Notes under the pieces: generated by a model
Databases searched by the model: none
What the model was told of the DNA's origin: nothing
What the model saw: the letters and a program-made list of their open reading frames with translations, nothing else
Shown: in pieces, positions 16,565-25,666 of the stretch
Layout: every line of letters begins with the position of its first letter
Numbering within the stretch: the first letter of the stretch is position 1
NCBI RefSeq assembly: GCF_014641945.1
Contig: NZ_BMIJ01000005.1
Span: 62,001 to 126,000 of the forward strand
Direction of reading: 5' to 3'
DNA length: 64,000 nucleotides
From: Marinobacterium zhoushanense
Lineage (GTDB): Bacteria; Pseudomonadota; Gammaproteobacteria; Pseudomonadales; Balneatricaceae
Program-made: the position numbers and the translations under genes

Positions 16565-17941
16565 ATGCGAATCATCATTCTCGGCGCCGGGCAGGTCGGT
16601 GCCGCGCTGGCGGAGAAACTGTCCAGCGAAGCCAATGACATCACTGTCATCGACAACGAGCCCGAGCGTCTGCGCTTGCTGCAGGACCGGCTCGATCTGC
16701 GCACGCTGGAGGGGGAGGCGTCCTATCCCAGTGTGCTCGATCAGGCCGGTTGCGCCGATACCGACATGCTGATTGCGGTAACCAGCAGCGACGAGGTCAA
16801 CATGGTCGCCTGCCAGATCGCCAGTACCCTGTTCAATACACCGCGCAAGATAGCCCGCATCCGTTCCCCCCAATACATGACCCACGCCGCCCGCTTGTTC
16901 ACCGATAGCGCCGTGCCGGTGGACGTGATGATCAGCCCCGAACAGCTGGTGACGGCATATATGGAGCAGTTGCTCCACTACCCTGGGGCGACCGAGGTGC
17001 TCGACTTTGCCGATGGCCTGGTCAAGCTGGTGTCGATACGGGTTGTGGCCAAGTCGCCGATCTGCCGGCGCCGGCTCAGCGAGCTCAGTCGTCAGTTGCC
17101 CGATGTGCGGATGCGTGTGGTTGCGATCTACCGGCAGGGGGAGGCGATCGGGATCTCGGGGGATACGCTGATCGAGGCCGGCGACGAGCTGTTGTTTGTA
17201 TCGGCGGCGGAGCAGATGCAGCGGGTGATGTCGCACTGCTGCGGCGAGCGGCCACCCTATCGGCGGATCATCATCGCCGGCGGTGGCAATATCGGCAAAG
17301 CGCTGGCCCAGCGGCTGGAGGGGCAGTACAGCGTCAAGGTGATCGAGCGCAGTATCGCCCGATGCAACCAGATCTCGGCTGAACTAACGCAAACGGTGGT
17401 GATTAACGGCGGTGCATCGGAAGCGGACCTGCTCGGTGCCGAGGGGATAGACCAGACCGATCTGTTCTGCGCCCTGACCAACGACGACGAGGCCAATATC
17501 ATGGCCTCGATTCTGGCCAAACGGCTGGGAGCGCGTTCGGTGATGACGATCATCAACAACCCGGCGTACATCGAGCTGATCGAGGGCGATGTGATCGATA
17601 TCGCCATCTCGCCGCAACAGATCACCATCGGCAGTCTGCTGACTTATGTGCGGCGCGGTGACATGGCCCGCATCTACTCTCTGCGCCAGGGAACCGCCGA
17701 GGCGCTGGAGGCGGTGGCACGGGGGGGCAGTCGCCGATCGCGGATGGTCGGCCGTCGTATCGCCGAGCTGCCTCAACCCGCCGGTGTCGTGCTCGGTGCC
17801 GTCGTGCGTGATGGCCAGGTGTTGATCGCGAAAGGCGATCTGCGGATCGAGGAGGGCGACCACCTGATCTTTATCATGGCCAACAAGCAGAGTCTGGGGG
17901 CGGTGGAGAAGATGTTCCAGGATGGGCTAGCACTGTTCTGA
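16565..17941 (+). CDS. trkA: Trk potassium uptake system regulatory subunit TrkA
   Basis: A 458-residue protein, the same length as E. coli TrkA. The start ATG gives MRIIILGAGQVG, placing the first NAD-binding RCK fold at the very N-terminus; the second fold starts near IIIAGGGNIGKALAQRL. Each is followed by a TrkA-C domain. TrkA is a peripheral cytoplasmic protein that binds NAD(H)/ATP and gates the TrkH/TrkG potassium channel, which is not in this window. Three phased direct repeats lie 60-115 bases upstream, and a decayed response-regulator fragment lies downstream. Confidence 0.95.
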   Translation: MRIIILGAGQVGAALAEKLSSEANDITVIDNEPERLRLLQDRLDLRTLEGEASYPSVLDQAGCADTDMLIAVTSSDEVNMVACQIASTLFNTPRKIARIRSPQYMTHAARLFTDSAVPVDVMISPEQLVTAYMEQLLHYPGATEVLDFADGLVKLVSIRVVAKSPICRRRLSELSRQLPDVRMRVVAIYRQGEAIGISGDTLIEAGDELLFVSAAEQMQRVMSHCCGERPPYRRIIIAGGGNIGKALAQRLEGQYSVKVIERSIARCNQISAELTQTVVINGGASEADLLGAEGIDQTDLFCALTNDDEANIMASILAKRLGARSVMTIINNPAYIELIEGDVIDIAISPQQITIGSLLTYVRRGDMARIYSLRQGTAEALEAVARGGSRRSRMVGRRIAELPQPAGVVLGAVVRDGQVLIAKGDLRIEEGDHLIFIMANKQSLGAVEKMFQDGLALF

Positions 17942-17959
17942 TTGAGGGGGCTCGGTATG

Positions 17960-18148
17960 CCCAGGCGGTTTCGTTCAACTTCGTTGGTGCGCGGTGTCCT
18001 TGGGCGACACCCACTGCCTGCGCATCTCTATCCGCCAGATCCGCAACACGCTTGGCGATAGCGCCACCGCCCCCCGCTATATCGAGACAGAGCCGGGGTG
18101 GGCTACAGGTTTATCGGTGGTGAAAACGCGCCGCCGCGACAGAACTGA
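17960..18148 (+). pseudogene. OmpR/KdpE-type response-regulator tail, frameshifted remnant
   Basis: In one frame the bases near 18003-18095 encode GDTHCLRISIRQIRNTLGDS followed by RYIETEPG, which is the DNA-binding winged helix of OmpR-family regulators (usual form LRxxIRxLRxKLGDD...RYIETxxGVGYRF). Just after EPG the frame breaks. Shifting it by one base restores VGYRFIGG and an end at the TGA at 18146. The N-terminal receiver domain is absent. This is therefore a truncated pseudogene with a one-base deletion near 18097. The KdpE-like DTHxLR sequence is notable beside trkA. Confidence 0.7.
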
Positions 18149-18215
18149 GCTTCGCTCCTCGCGCCGGCTCGAGCCAGAAGCTAGAATGCGCCATTAGAGA
18201 ATGCAGTGGTGCCCC

Positions 18216-19220
18216 ATGACAGACAATCCGAGCCAGCCCTTCTACCAGCTCATGCCCGATACCGTCATCGACGCGGTGGAGTCCCAGGGTTACCTCAGCG
18301 ACGGCCGGATCCTGGCGCTGAACAGTTATGAGAACCGGGTCTATCAGGTGGGGATAGAGGACGCGCAGCCGTTGATCGCCAAGTTTTACCGGCCACGGCG
18401 CTGGAGCGATGAGCAGATTCTCGAGGAGCACGCCTTCTGTTTCGAGATGGCGGAACAGGAGCTGCCGGTGGTGGCGCCGATGCGCAATGAAGCGGGCGAA
18501 AGCCTGTTTCGCTTTCTGGCCAACGACAGCGAATACCGTTTTGCCCTGTACCGCCGCCACGGCGGCCGGGCGCCAGAGCTGAGCGACCCTGACCACCTTT
18601 ATCAGCTCGGGCACACCCTGGGCCGGATCCACCTGATCGGTGCCGTGCATGATTTCGAATACCGGCCCCGGCTGGATATCCAGAGCTACGGCTACGACAG
18701 CGTCGAGCTGATCGCCCAGGGCTTCATCCCGGCCTCGTTGCGCGCGGCCTACGTCAGCCTGACCGCCGATCTGCTGCGCGAGGTGGAGGCGGCGTTCAAG
18801 CAGGCCGGTAACGTCCGCTACCTGCGGGCCCACGGTGACTGCCATGGTGGCAATATCCTCTGGCGCGACGACACCCCCAATTTCGTCGATTTCGACGATG
18901 CCCGCATGGCGCCGGCGATCCAGGACCTGTGGATGCTGCTCACCGGCGACGATCGCAACGAGCTGCAGCTGCAGTTGAACGAGATCGTCGAAGGCTATAA
19001 CGAGTTCGCCGAATTCGACCCGCGCGAGTTACATCTGGTCGAGCCGCTGCGCGCCCTGCGCATGCTGCACTACAGCGCTTGGCTGGCGCGGCGCTGGGAC
19101 GATCCGGCCTTCCCGCGCAACTTTTCCTGGTTCAATACCGAGCGTTACTGGGGTGAACACCTGCTGCAGCTGCGCGAGCAGTTCGCCAAACTGCGCGAAC
19201 CGGTGCTGACGCTCCTGTAA
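18216..19220 (+). CDS. srkA: stress response kinase A (YihE/RdoA-like)
   Basis: A 334-residue protein kinase-like protein clearly related to E. coli SrkA: LNSYENRVYQ, KFYRPRRWSDEQILEEH, the catalytic loop HGDCHGGNILW and the metal segment FVDFDDARMAP. The known role is a cytoplasmic Ser/Thr kinase of the Cpx response that protects against toxin-antitoxin-mediated death. The ATG at 18216 gives a start like the family (MTDNPSQPFYQLMP). An in-frame ATG at 18201, with a better AGAGA upstream, cannot be excluded. The gene is monocistronic here, with no dsbA following. Confidence 0.9.
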   Translation: MTDNPSQPFYQLMPDTVIDAVESQGYLSDGRILALNSYENRVYQVGIEDAQPLIAKFYRPRRWSDEQILEEHAFCFEMAEQELPVVAPMRNEAGESLFRFLANDSEYRFALYRRHGGRAPELSDPDHLYQLGHTLGRIHLIGAVHDFEYRPRLDIQSYGYDSVELIAQGFIPASLRAAYVSLTADLLREVEAAFKQAGNVRYLRAHGDCHGGNILWRDDTPNFVDFDDARMAPAIQDLWMLLTGDDRNELQLQLNEIVEGYNEFAEFDPRELHLVEPLRALRMLHYSAWLARRWDDPAFPRNFSWFNTERYWGEHLLQLREQFAKLREPVLTLL

Positions 19221-19358
19221 ATATCGTCGGTACCTGGCGACTTTTGCTACGCTTGTTCTGTGGTTAAGCACCTTTACATCAAGGAGCATGCTATAACTGG
19301 GTGGGATATGGCGATGAACGGACGGATCTGCACACACTTCTCATAGACGAGGTCGCTC

Positions 19359-22265
19359 ATGGCGAGCAGCAAAGGAGCCGAGGTACGGCTGCAGGTGTTG
19401 ATCACCGCAGCGATCCTGCTGAGCATGTTGCTACTCAGTGCGGTACTGGTGGGTAAATCCTACCTGGATAAGCGTGCCCTGCTGTTGGCGGACACCATCG
19501 AGTCTGCAGAGCGATTGGCAGCCGACGTCGACAGCCGTATCAGCCATCTCGTCAACCCCCTGGCCAGTGCGCTCAGGGTTCTGGCGCACAACCCCTTCAC
19601 CGATGCTCGAAATCAGCGCAACCGGTTGCAGCACCTGCCGGTGTTGGTCGATATCCTGCTGACCTATCCCAGTGTCGTGGCCGTCTATGCCGGTGATCCG
19701 GATGCCCGTGTGGTGCGCGTGCGCGCGGCCAGCGCCGATATCCGGCGGCGGTTACACGTGCCGGACCAGGCCGCCTTTGTCGTGGATAGCCGCGATAACC
19801 CGCTGGCGAAAGGGGATATGCTGTTCTTCGACCAGCGGCTGCAGCTGATCGAGACCCAGAAGGGCATGGAGGATCAGGGCATCCCGCTACCGCGCTCCTG
19901 GTATAAACAGACCGAGCAATCCCACACGGTGCAGTTGAGCGCGCCTTATCTGCTGCCCAACGTGGATGAGCTCGGGGTGACCCTGGCGCTGCGCAGCGCG
20001 GATGGCGGCTCGGTGGTCGCCATGGATGCCTCGATAGAGGGGTTGTCGGCGCAGCTGGCCGGGATTGCTGGCAAGCCGGGAACCCAACTGGCGATCATCG
20101 ATTACGCCGATCTGGTGGTGGCCTTTGCCGATCGCTACTGGGGGTTGAAACTGACTGATAGCGGTGTGCGTCAGGCCAGCGTTCAGGAGCTCGATTCACC
20201 GGCGATCGAGCGGCTCGCGTACCGGGATCAACCGGCGGGGGCGTTGCAGATGCTGGATATCGGCGAGAGCCGCTACTTCGGTGTCTGGATACCCCTGGCC
20301 TCCTTTCCTGAGGCCTCGCTGAGGTTACTGATGGCCTTCCCGGCGCAGGGTGTGCTGGCCGAAGCCAAGGCGCAGAGCCTGCAGCAGGTGTATTGGACCC
20401 TGGCGGCGATTGTCGTGCTCGTGCTGCTCGGTGCCATGGCCGGCCGGCTGGTGTCCAATCCGTTGCACCAGCTGGCCCGTGAGATGCGCGCGGTAGCCAA
20501 TTTCGATTTCAGCCGTCCGGTCAGGGTCAACTCGCGAATCAAGGAGTTGAATGCGCTGGGCCGGGTGTTTGCCAGCATGTCGCGAACCATCCATCACTTC
20601 CAGCGTATGAGCCTGACGTTGTCGCGGGAGCCGGATCTGGATTACATGCTCAACGGCGTGGTGCGCCATCTGAAGGACAGTCTGGCGGCATCCTCTGCAG
20701 TGCTCTACCTGTTCGAAGAGGAGCAGGCTTCATTGCGGCTGGTCGCCATGAGCGGCTTGCTCGACGCACCGACCACGCTGCGACATAACCGCAGGGACGT
20801 GGAGCATATGAAGCAACTGGTGCTCAAGGCGTTTGCACCGGATCGTCATAGCGATGTGCTGCTGACCGCGCTGATGGGGCGCAAGAAGCAGCTGCTGGGC
20901 ATTTTGGCGCTGGATCTGCCCCATGAGGCAGATGTCAGTATGGAGCTGGTGCAGCGGGCGGTCGATGAGCTGTCCGGCTCGGCCGCAACCGCGATCGAGA
21001 CCCGCCAACTGATTCGCCGCCAGCGTCTGCTGTTGGATGCCATGATCCGCCTGCTGGCCGACGCGATCGACGCTAAGTCGCCCTACACCAGCGGGCATTG
21101 CGAGCGGGTGCCCGAGCTGGCGCAGATGCTGATCGAGGCGGCGGAGTTCTCGGACAAAGCGCCGTTCAGGGACTTTGCCATGTCCGAAGCCGAACGTGAC
21201 GAGTTTCGCATCGCCGCCTGGCTGCACGATTGCGGCAAGATCACCAGCCCGGAGTATGTGGTCGACAAGGCGACCAAGCTGGAGACGATCTACAACCGTA
21301 TCCATGAGATCCGTACCCGCTTCGAGGTGATCTGGCGCGATGCCGAGATCGACTACCTGAAGGGGACGATCGAGGGGCGGCCCATGGTCGATCTGCAGCG
21401 CGCGCTGGTTGAGAAGCAGAAGCAGCTGCAGGAGGACTTTGCCTTCATCGCCACCGCCAACATCGGCGCGGAGTTCGGCGGTGCGGAGAACAAGGCACGC
21501 CTGGAGCAGATCGGCAAGCAGACCTGGACGCGACACTTCGACCGGCGTCTGGGGCTGTCACGGGAGGAGTACGAGCGCCTGCCGGCGAGCATGCATCTGG
21601 AGGAGCTGCCGGTAATCGAGAAGCTGCTGGACGACCGTCCCGATCACCTGGTCGAATGGGGGGAGCGCCGACCGCCGGTGGAGCGTGATAACCCCAACAA
21701 CCGCTGGGGGTTCGACATGGAGCTACCCGAGTACTCGTTCAATCTCGGCGAGCTGTACAACCTGTCGATCAACGCCGGCACCCTGACCAAGGAGGAGCGG
21801 TTCCATATCAACGACCATATCGTGCAGACCATCTGCATGCTGAGTAACCTGCCGCTACCACCTGAGCTAAAGCGGGTGCCCGAAATCGCCGGCAACCACC
21901 ATGAACGCATGGACGGCAAGGGGTATCCGCGAAGACTGAATATCGGCGAGCGCAGTATCCCGGAGCGGGTCATGGCGGTGGCCGATATCTTCGAGGCGCT
22001 AACCGCCTGGGACCGGCCCTACAAGAAAGCCAAGACCCTGTCCGAGTCGCTGTGCATCATGGCCAAGATGGCCAGCAATCAGCATATCGATATCGACATC
22101 TTCGAGCTGTTTCTGGAGTCACGGATCTACCTGACCTACGCCAAGCGCTTCCTGCGCGCGGGGCAGATCGACGAGGCTAATGTGGATCGCCGTCAGTTGA
22201 TGCTGCTGGCGCGGCGCAATCAGGACGGCTTCAGACGGCCGCTGGGGGAAAGGGAGCCGGCCTGA
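19359..22265 (+). CDS. membrane sensor HD-GYP phosphodiesterase (dCache-HAMP-GAF-HD-GYP)
   Basis: A 968-residue protein. A membrane segment at residues 13-33 and another near 345-365 bracket a large periplasmic sensor region, probably a double Cache fold. HAMP (about 366-420), a GAF-like region (about 425-550) and the HD-GYP domain follow. The catalytic HD is H623-D624 (WLHDCGK), and the signature HHERMDGKGYP ends at P857. Both are complete, so cyclic-di-GMP hydrolysis is expected. The distance between HD and GYP is about 230 residues against roughly 60 in standard domains, so about 170 residues are inserted, including an acidic-coil part (RALVEKQKQLQEDFAF). It is a single gene. Confidence 0.87.
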   Translation: MASSKGAEVRLQVLITAAILLSMLLLSAVLVGKSYLDKRALLLADTIESAERLAADVDSRISHLVNPLASALRVLAHNPFTDARNQRNRLQHLPVLVDILLTYPSVVAVYAGDPDARVVRVRAASADIRRRLHVPDQAAFVVDSRDNPLAKGDMLFFDQRLQLIETQKGMEDQGIPLPRSWYKQTEQSHTVQLSAPYLLPNVDELGVTLALRSADGGSVVAMDASIEGLSAQLAGIAGKPGTQLAIIDYADLVVAFADRYWGLKLTDSGVRQASVQELDSPAIERLAYRDQPAGALQMLDIGESRYFGVWIPLASFPEASLRLLMAFPAQGVLAEAKAQSLQQVYWTLAAIVVLVLLGAMAGRLVSNPLHQLAREMRAVANFDFSRPVRVNSRIKELNALGRVFASMSRTIHHFQRMSLTLSREPDLDYMLNGVVRHLKDSLAASSAVLYLFEEEQASLRLVAMSGLLDAPTTLRHNRRDVEHMKQLVLKAFAPDRHSDVLLTALMGRKKQLLGILALDLPHEADVSMELVQRAVDELSGSAATAIETRQLIRRQRLLLDAMIRLLADAIDAKSPYTSGHCERVPELAQMLIEAAEFSDKAPFRDFAMSEAERDEFRIAAWLHDCGKITSPEYVVDKATKLETIYNRIHEIRTRFEVIWRDAEIDYLKGTIEGRPMVDLQRALVEKQKQLQEDFAFIATANIGAEFGGAENKARLEQIGKQTWTRHFDRRLGLSREEYERLPASMHLEELPVIEKLLDDRPDHLVEWGERRPPVERDNPNNRWGFDMELPEYSFNLGELYNLSINAGTLTKEERFHINDHIVQTICMLSNLPLPPELKRVPEIAGNHHERMDGKGYPRRLNIGERSIPERVMAVADIFEALTAWDRPYKKAKTLSESLCIMAKMASNQHIDIDIFELFLESRIYLTYAKRFLRAGQIDEANVDRRQLMLLARRNQDGFRRPLGEREPA

Positions 22266-22286
22266 TCCAAGTGTTCGTCAGGCCGG
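22257..22286. terminator. hairpin between convergent HD-GYP and dbpA genes
   Basis: Arms CCGGCCTGA (22257-22265) and TCAGGCCGG (22278-22286) match perfectly around a 12-base loop. The left arm overlaps the HD-GYP stop codon. There is no T run on either side, so it is a weak candidate for a shared terminator or transcript-end hairpin. Confidence 0.4.
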
Positions 22287-22295
22287 GTTGCAGAT

Positions 22296-23675
22296 TCAGA
22301 GCTTCCTGACCCGGAAACTCTTGCCCTTGATGGTGCGCGACTTCAGCTTGTCCAGCGCGATCTCCGACAGCTCTCGCTTCACCGCCACATAGGCGGTGAA
22401 GTCGCCGATGGCGATATCGCCGATATCTTCGCCGCTCAGCTGTCCGCCGGCGGTCAACGTGCCGACGATATCGCCGGCGCGCAGCTTGTTCTTGCGCCCG
22501 CCGGCGATGGCCAGGGTGCGCATTGGCGCCCGCGGCGGGTGGAAGTCATGATTGGGCTGCGGCAGCTGTTCGATCACCTCGATCGGCGCCGACTGCATGG
22601 CGTTGATCCGCTCCAGCTTGATGCTCTCCTTCGGACCGACCAGGCTCAGCGCGGTGCCGCTGCGTCCGGCGCGGCCGGTGCGGCCGATACGGTGGGTGTA
22701 GACCGCCGGGTCGCGGGGCAGGTCGATGTTCACCACCAGGTCGACGGCGTCAATATCCAGGCCGCGGGCGGCCACGTCGGTGGCCACCAGCAGGGTCAGG
22801 CTGCGGTTGCTGAACAGGGTGATGCGCTGGTCGCGCTCGCGCTGCTCCATATCACCGTGCAGCACGCCGACTTGGAAGCCGGCGCTTTTCAGCGCCTGGG
22901 CATACTCATCGCATCGCGCCTTGGTGTTGCAGAAGATCACCGCGGCATCGGGTACCTGCTGCTGCAGCAGCGCGATCAGGGTATCGGCCTTGTACGGCTC
23001 GTCACACAGGTAGGCGCGTTGCTCGATCTCCACCGCGCTATGCTGCTCCGGCGCAGTGACCCGCTCGGGCTCGCGCTGGTAATGGGCGGACAGCTGTTCG
23101 ATATCCTTCGGGTAGGTGGCGGAAAACAGCAGGGTCTGGCGCGAGGCTGGGGTGCTGTCGATGATGGCGCCGATATCCTCGGCGAAACCCATGTCCAGCA
23201 TCCGGTCCGCTTCGTCGAGTACCAGGCAATCGACCCGATCCAGCACCAGGGTACCCTTGCGCAGGTGGTCCTTGATCCGTCCCGGGGTACCGACGACGAT
23301 ATGGGCGCCGTGCTCCAGCGAGCCGATCTGCGGCCCGATCGGTGTGCCGCCACAGAGCGTCACGATCTTGATATTGTCCAGGTAGCGCGCCAGCCGGCGC
23401 AGCTCCCGCGCCACCTGGTCCGCCAGCTCCCGAGTCGGACAGAGTACCAGCGCCTGTACGGCGAATAGTCTCGGGATCAGCCGGGTCAGCAGGCCGATGC
23501 CGAAGGCGGCGGTTTTGCCGCTGCCGGTGCGCGCCTGTGCGATCAGGTCATGTCCGGCCAGCACCACCGGCAGGCTCAGCTGCTGGATCGGCGTCATCTG
23601 TTCGTAGCCGATTGATTCGAGGTTGGCGAGTTGCGCGGCGGGCAGGTCAAGGCTGCTGAAGCGAGTCTGAGTCAC
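22296..23675 (-). CDS. dbpA: ATP-dependent RNA helicase DbpA
   Basis: A 459-residue DEAD-box helicase. It has the Q motif (YEQMTPIQQLSLP), Walker A (ARTGSGKTAAF), DEAD (VLDEADRMLD), SAT (LFSATYP), and motif VI (HRIGRTGRAGRSG). The last 75 residues are the DbpA-type RNA-binding domain (RAGDIVGTLTAGG and FTAYVAVKRELSEIAL), which in E. coli binds hairpin 92 of 23S rRNA during large-subunit assembly. The length equals that of E. coli DbpA. The gene is monocistronic. Confidence 0.93.
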   Translation of the reverse strand: MTQTRFSSLDLPAAQLANLESIGYEQMTPIQQLSLPVVLAGHDLIAQARTGSGKTAAFGIGLLTRLIPRLFAVQALVLCPTRELADQVARELRRLARYLDNIKIVTLCGGTPIGPQIGSLEHGAHIVVGTPGRIKDHLRKGTLVLDRVDCLVLDEADRMLDMGFAEDIGAIIDSTPASRQTLLFSATYPKDIEQLSAHYQREPERVTAPEQHSAVEIEQRAYLCDEPYKADTLIALLQQQVPDAAVIFCNTKARCDEYAQALKSAGFQVGVLHGDMEQRERDQRITLFSNRSLTLLVATDVAARGLDIDAVDLVVNIDLPRDPAVYTHRIGRTGRAGRSGTALSLVGPKESIKLERINAMQSAPIEVIEQLPQPNHDFHPPRAPMRTLAIAGGRKNKLRAGDIVGTLTAGGQLSGEDIGDIAIGDFTAYVAVKRELSEIALDKLKSRTIKGKSFRVRKL

Positions 23676-23843
23676 GGGCGTTCCGGGATAAGGGGTTGGC
23701 GGTATCGACGCGCGCGGCGTCCGATGATCGAGGCGGCGAAGTATAGCAGATGAGCCGCATTAGGGATGCCATGCCGTTGAACCGGATCGACTTTGGGAGG
23801 TCTATCCGGCGCGGGAATCGGCAACGTTAAAATGGGGGGCGGT

Positions 23844-24494
23844 TCAGCGTGGCGGGTCGATCTGGTTACCTATGCTGGCGTTGACACGGAACCAGCCGGC
23901 GATGCTGTAGCGATCCGTACGTGCCGGCAGTACCTCGTGCGGGAAGCGGTCACTGAGGAACACCACCAGCCGGCGGGCTTGGGGCGCGACCCGCTCGAGC
24001 ACGCAGTCCCCCTGTCCGGGGTAGAGCAGCAGCTCGCCGCCATCGTCGCCCTGCCAATCGGTGTTGAGGTAGAATACGGTGGTCAATATACGGTTGGTCT
24101 GGCCACGAAAAGCGTCCAGGTGGCGCTTGTAGAAGGCCCCCGGCGCGTAATGGGCAAAGTGGCACTCGTAGTCGAACAGGCCCATGAACAGGCGGCGGTT
24201 GAGCCCGTTGCGCAACTGATCCATCCATGACAGATAAGCGGCTTCGCGGGCGTCGTGGGTATCGAGCCAGCGGATCTGGTCGCGACGGATCTGGGCGTTG
24301 AGCTGCTGGTCCTGTTCACGGCCGACTCCGGCGCGCTGAAACGCCAGCTCGTCAAGCTGCTGAATGCGCTGCAGCAGGGCCAGGGTCAGTGCGCTATCGA
24401 TCGCCTGGTCGCAGATGATGTAACCCTCGTTGACCAGCGCATCGGCGATCCGGTCAAGCAGCGCTTCGTCAGGGGTATTCGGTATACTGTTCAT
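23844..24494 (-). CDS. 2OG-Fe(II) oxygenase, prolyl 4-hydroxylase-like
   Basis: A 216-residue protein starting MNSIPNTPDEALLDRIAD. Iron ligands are the His-Asp pair in YKRHLDAFRG and the distal histidine in DRFPHEVLPA. The 2-oxoglutarate arginine is in RYSIAGWFR. This is the P4H/PKHD layout; bacterial relatives hydroxylate proteins such as EF-Tu or ribosomal proteins. No signal peptide is present, so it is cytoplasmic. The target is unknown. It is divergent from the 3D-domain gene. Confidence 0.82.
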   Translation of the reverse strand: MNSIPNTPDEALLDRIADALVNEGYIICDQAIDSALTLALLQRIQQLDELAFQRAGVGREQDQQLNAQIRRDQIRWLDTHDAREAAYLSWMDQLRNGLNRRLFMGLFDYECHFAHYAPGAFYKRHLDAFRGQTNRILTTVFYLNTDWQGDDGGELLLYPGQGDCVLERVAPQARRLVVFLSDRFPHEVLPARTDRYSIAGWFRVNASIGNQIDPPR

Positions 24495-24584
24495 GAGCGT
24501 TCGTGATGACACTACAGCCAGGGGCACTCTATATAGCCCCAAATCGGACTCTCGTCACGCGAAATGTTTTTAACTTGTATTTAA

Positions 24585-25034
24585 TTGGTATCAACTGTGG
24601 TGATCGATCGATATCGAACCGTTTCAAGAAAAGCGATCAAGGCCTGGTGTTGGCTGCTGTGCCTGCTGCCGCTGCTGGTGGTATATCGCTGTGCCGCGGA
24701 ATCGGAACCTATTTCGATGACGGTGACCGCCTCCGCCTATAACTCGCTGCCCGAGCAGACCAACTCCGAGCCCAGAACTGCAGCCTGGGGGGATAAGTTG
24801 AAGCCCGGGATGAAGGCGATCGCTGTATCTGATGATCTGTTGCGCGAGGGCCTTACTCACGGCACCGAGGTGCGGATCAAGGGCCTGAAGGGGCGCTACG
24901 TGGTGCTGGACAAGATGCATCCGCGTTGGGAGCGCAAGATCGATATCTACATGGGCGAGGATCTGGATGCGGCCCTGCAGTGGGGAGTACGCAAGGTACA
25001 GATCACCTGGGTTCTGGCTGAAAACGAGCCCTGA
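24585..25034 (+). CDS. 3D-domain secreted or membrane-anchored protein
   Basis: About 149 residues, depending on the start: a TTG at 24585 opens the frame, with GTG codons at 24597 and 24600 as alternatives. A basic N-terminus and the hydrophobic stretch AWCWLLCLLPLLVVYRCAA form a signal peptide or anchor. The rest is a 3D-type double-psi barrel: VTASAYNSLPEQT, AWGDKLKPGMKAIAVS, LKGRYVVLDKM and KIDIYMGED. Related domains occur in MltA-like and RlpA-like cell-wall enzymes. The start codon is uncertain; a periplasmic site is likely. Confidence 0.75.
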   Translation: MVSTVVIDRYRTVSRKAIKAWCWLLCLLPLLVVYRCAAESEPISMTVTASAYNSLPEQTNSEPRTAAWGDKLKPGMKAIAVSDDLLREGLTHGTEVRIKGLKGRYVVLDKMHPRWERKIDIYMGEDLDAALQWGVRKVQITWVLAENEP

Positions 25035-25135
25035 CCGGCGACAGCATGTGGGGTGAGATAATGGGCAGTTGGGCGTTGTACTGCTAGAATCCCGAGTAAC
25101 CTAGTCAACAATAGCTGTGCTCGAGGAGATCTCAA

Positions 25136-25612
25136 ATGTCTATTCAGGTTGGCGATACACTGCCATCGGTAACGTTCAAGGTCATGGGCGAGAAGGGGCC
25201 GGAGTCGGTGACCACTCTATCCCTGTTCGCGGGTAAAAAGGTGGTGCTGTTTGCTGTGCCGGGTGCTTTCACGCCAGGCTGTACCCTGACCCATCTGCCC
25301 GGATTTGTCGTCAATGCCGACAAAATCAAGGCCAAGGGCGTGGACAGCATCGTCTGCACCGCGGTAAACGATGCCTTTGTCATGGACGCCTGGGGCAAGT
25401 CACAGAATGCCGACGAGATCATCATGGCCGCCGACGGCAGTGCCGAGTTTGCCAAGGCGATCGGCCTGGAGCTGGACCTGACCGAGGGCGGCCTGGGCAT
25501 TCGCAGCAAGCGTTATGCGATGATCGTCAATGATTGCAAGGTCGAGCTGCTCAATATCGATACCAAAGGGGTCGACCAGAGCAGTGCGGAAACGATTCTT
25601 GCGGCGCTCTGA
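25136..25612 (+). CDS. peroxiredoxin, Prx5-type
   Basis: A 158-residue thioredoxin-fold peroxidase. The peroxidatic cysteine is in PGAFTPGCTLTHLPGF near residue 49, with the neighbouring Thr and Pro of the active site, and the arginine is in LGIRSKRYAM. The family reduces H2O2 and alkyl hydroperoxides in the cytoplasm, usually with glutathione/glutaredoxin or thioredoxin. No glutaredoxin domain is fused. The start ATG follows GAGGAG at good spacing. It is a single gene. Confidence 0.92.
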   Translation: MSIQVGDTLPSVTFKVMGEKGPESVTTLSLFAGKKVVLFAVPGAFTPGCTLTHLPGFVVNADKIKAKGVDSIVCTAVNDAFVMDAWGKSQNADEIIMAADGSAEFAKAIGLELDLTEGGLGIRSKRYAMIVNDCKVELLNIDTKGVDQSSAETILAAL

Positions 25613-25639
25613 TCACCCACATCGGCCAGCGAGTTTGCC

Positions 25640-25666
25640 GGGTTGGGCCGCATTGCGGCCTAACCC
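25640..25666. terminator. hairpin between convergent peroxiredoxin and hypothetical genes
   Basis: Arms GGGTTGGGCCGC and GCGGCCTAACCC pair with one G-T wobble around a 3-base loop. The right arm overlaps the stop codon of the downstream minus-strand gene. There is no clear T run, so termination is only probable. Confidence 0.4.
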
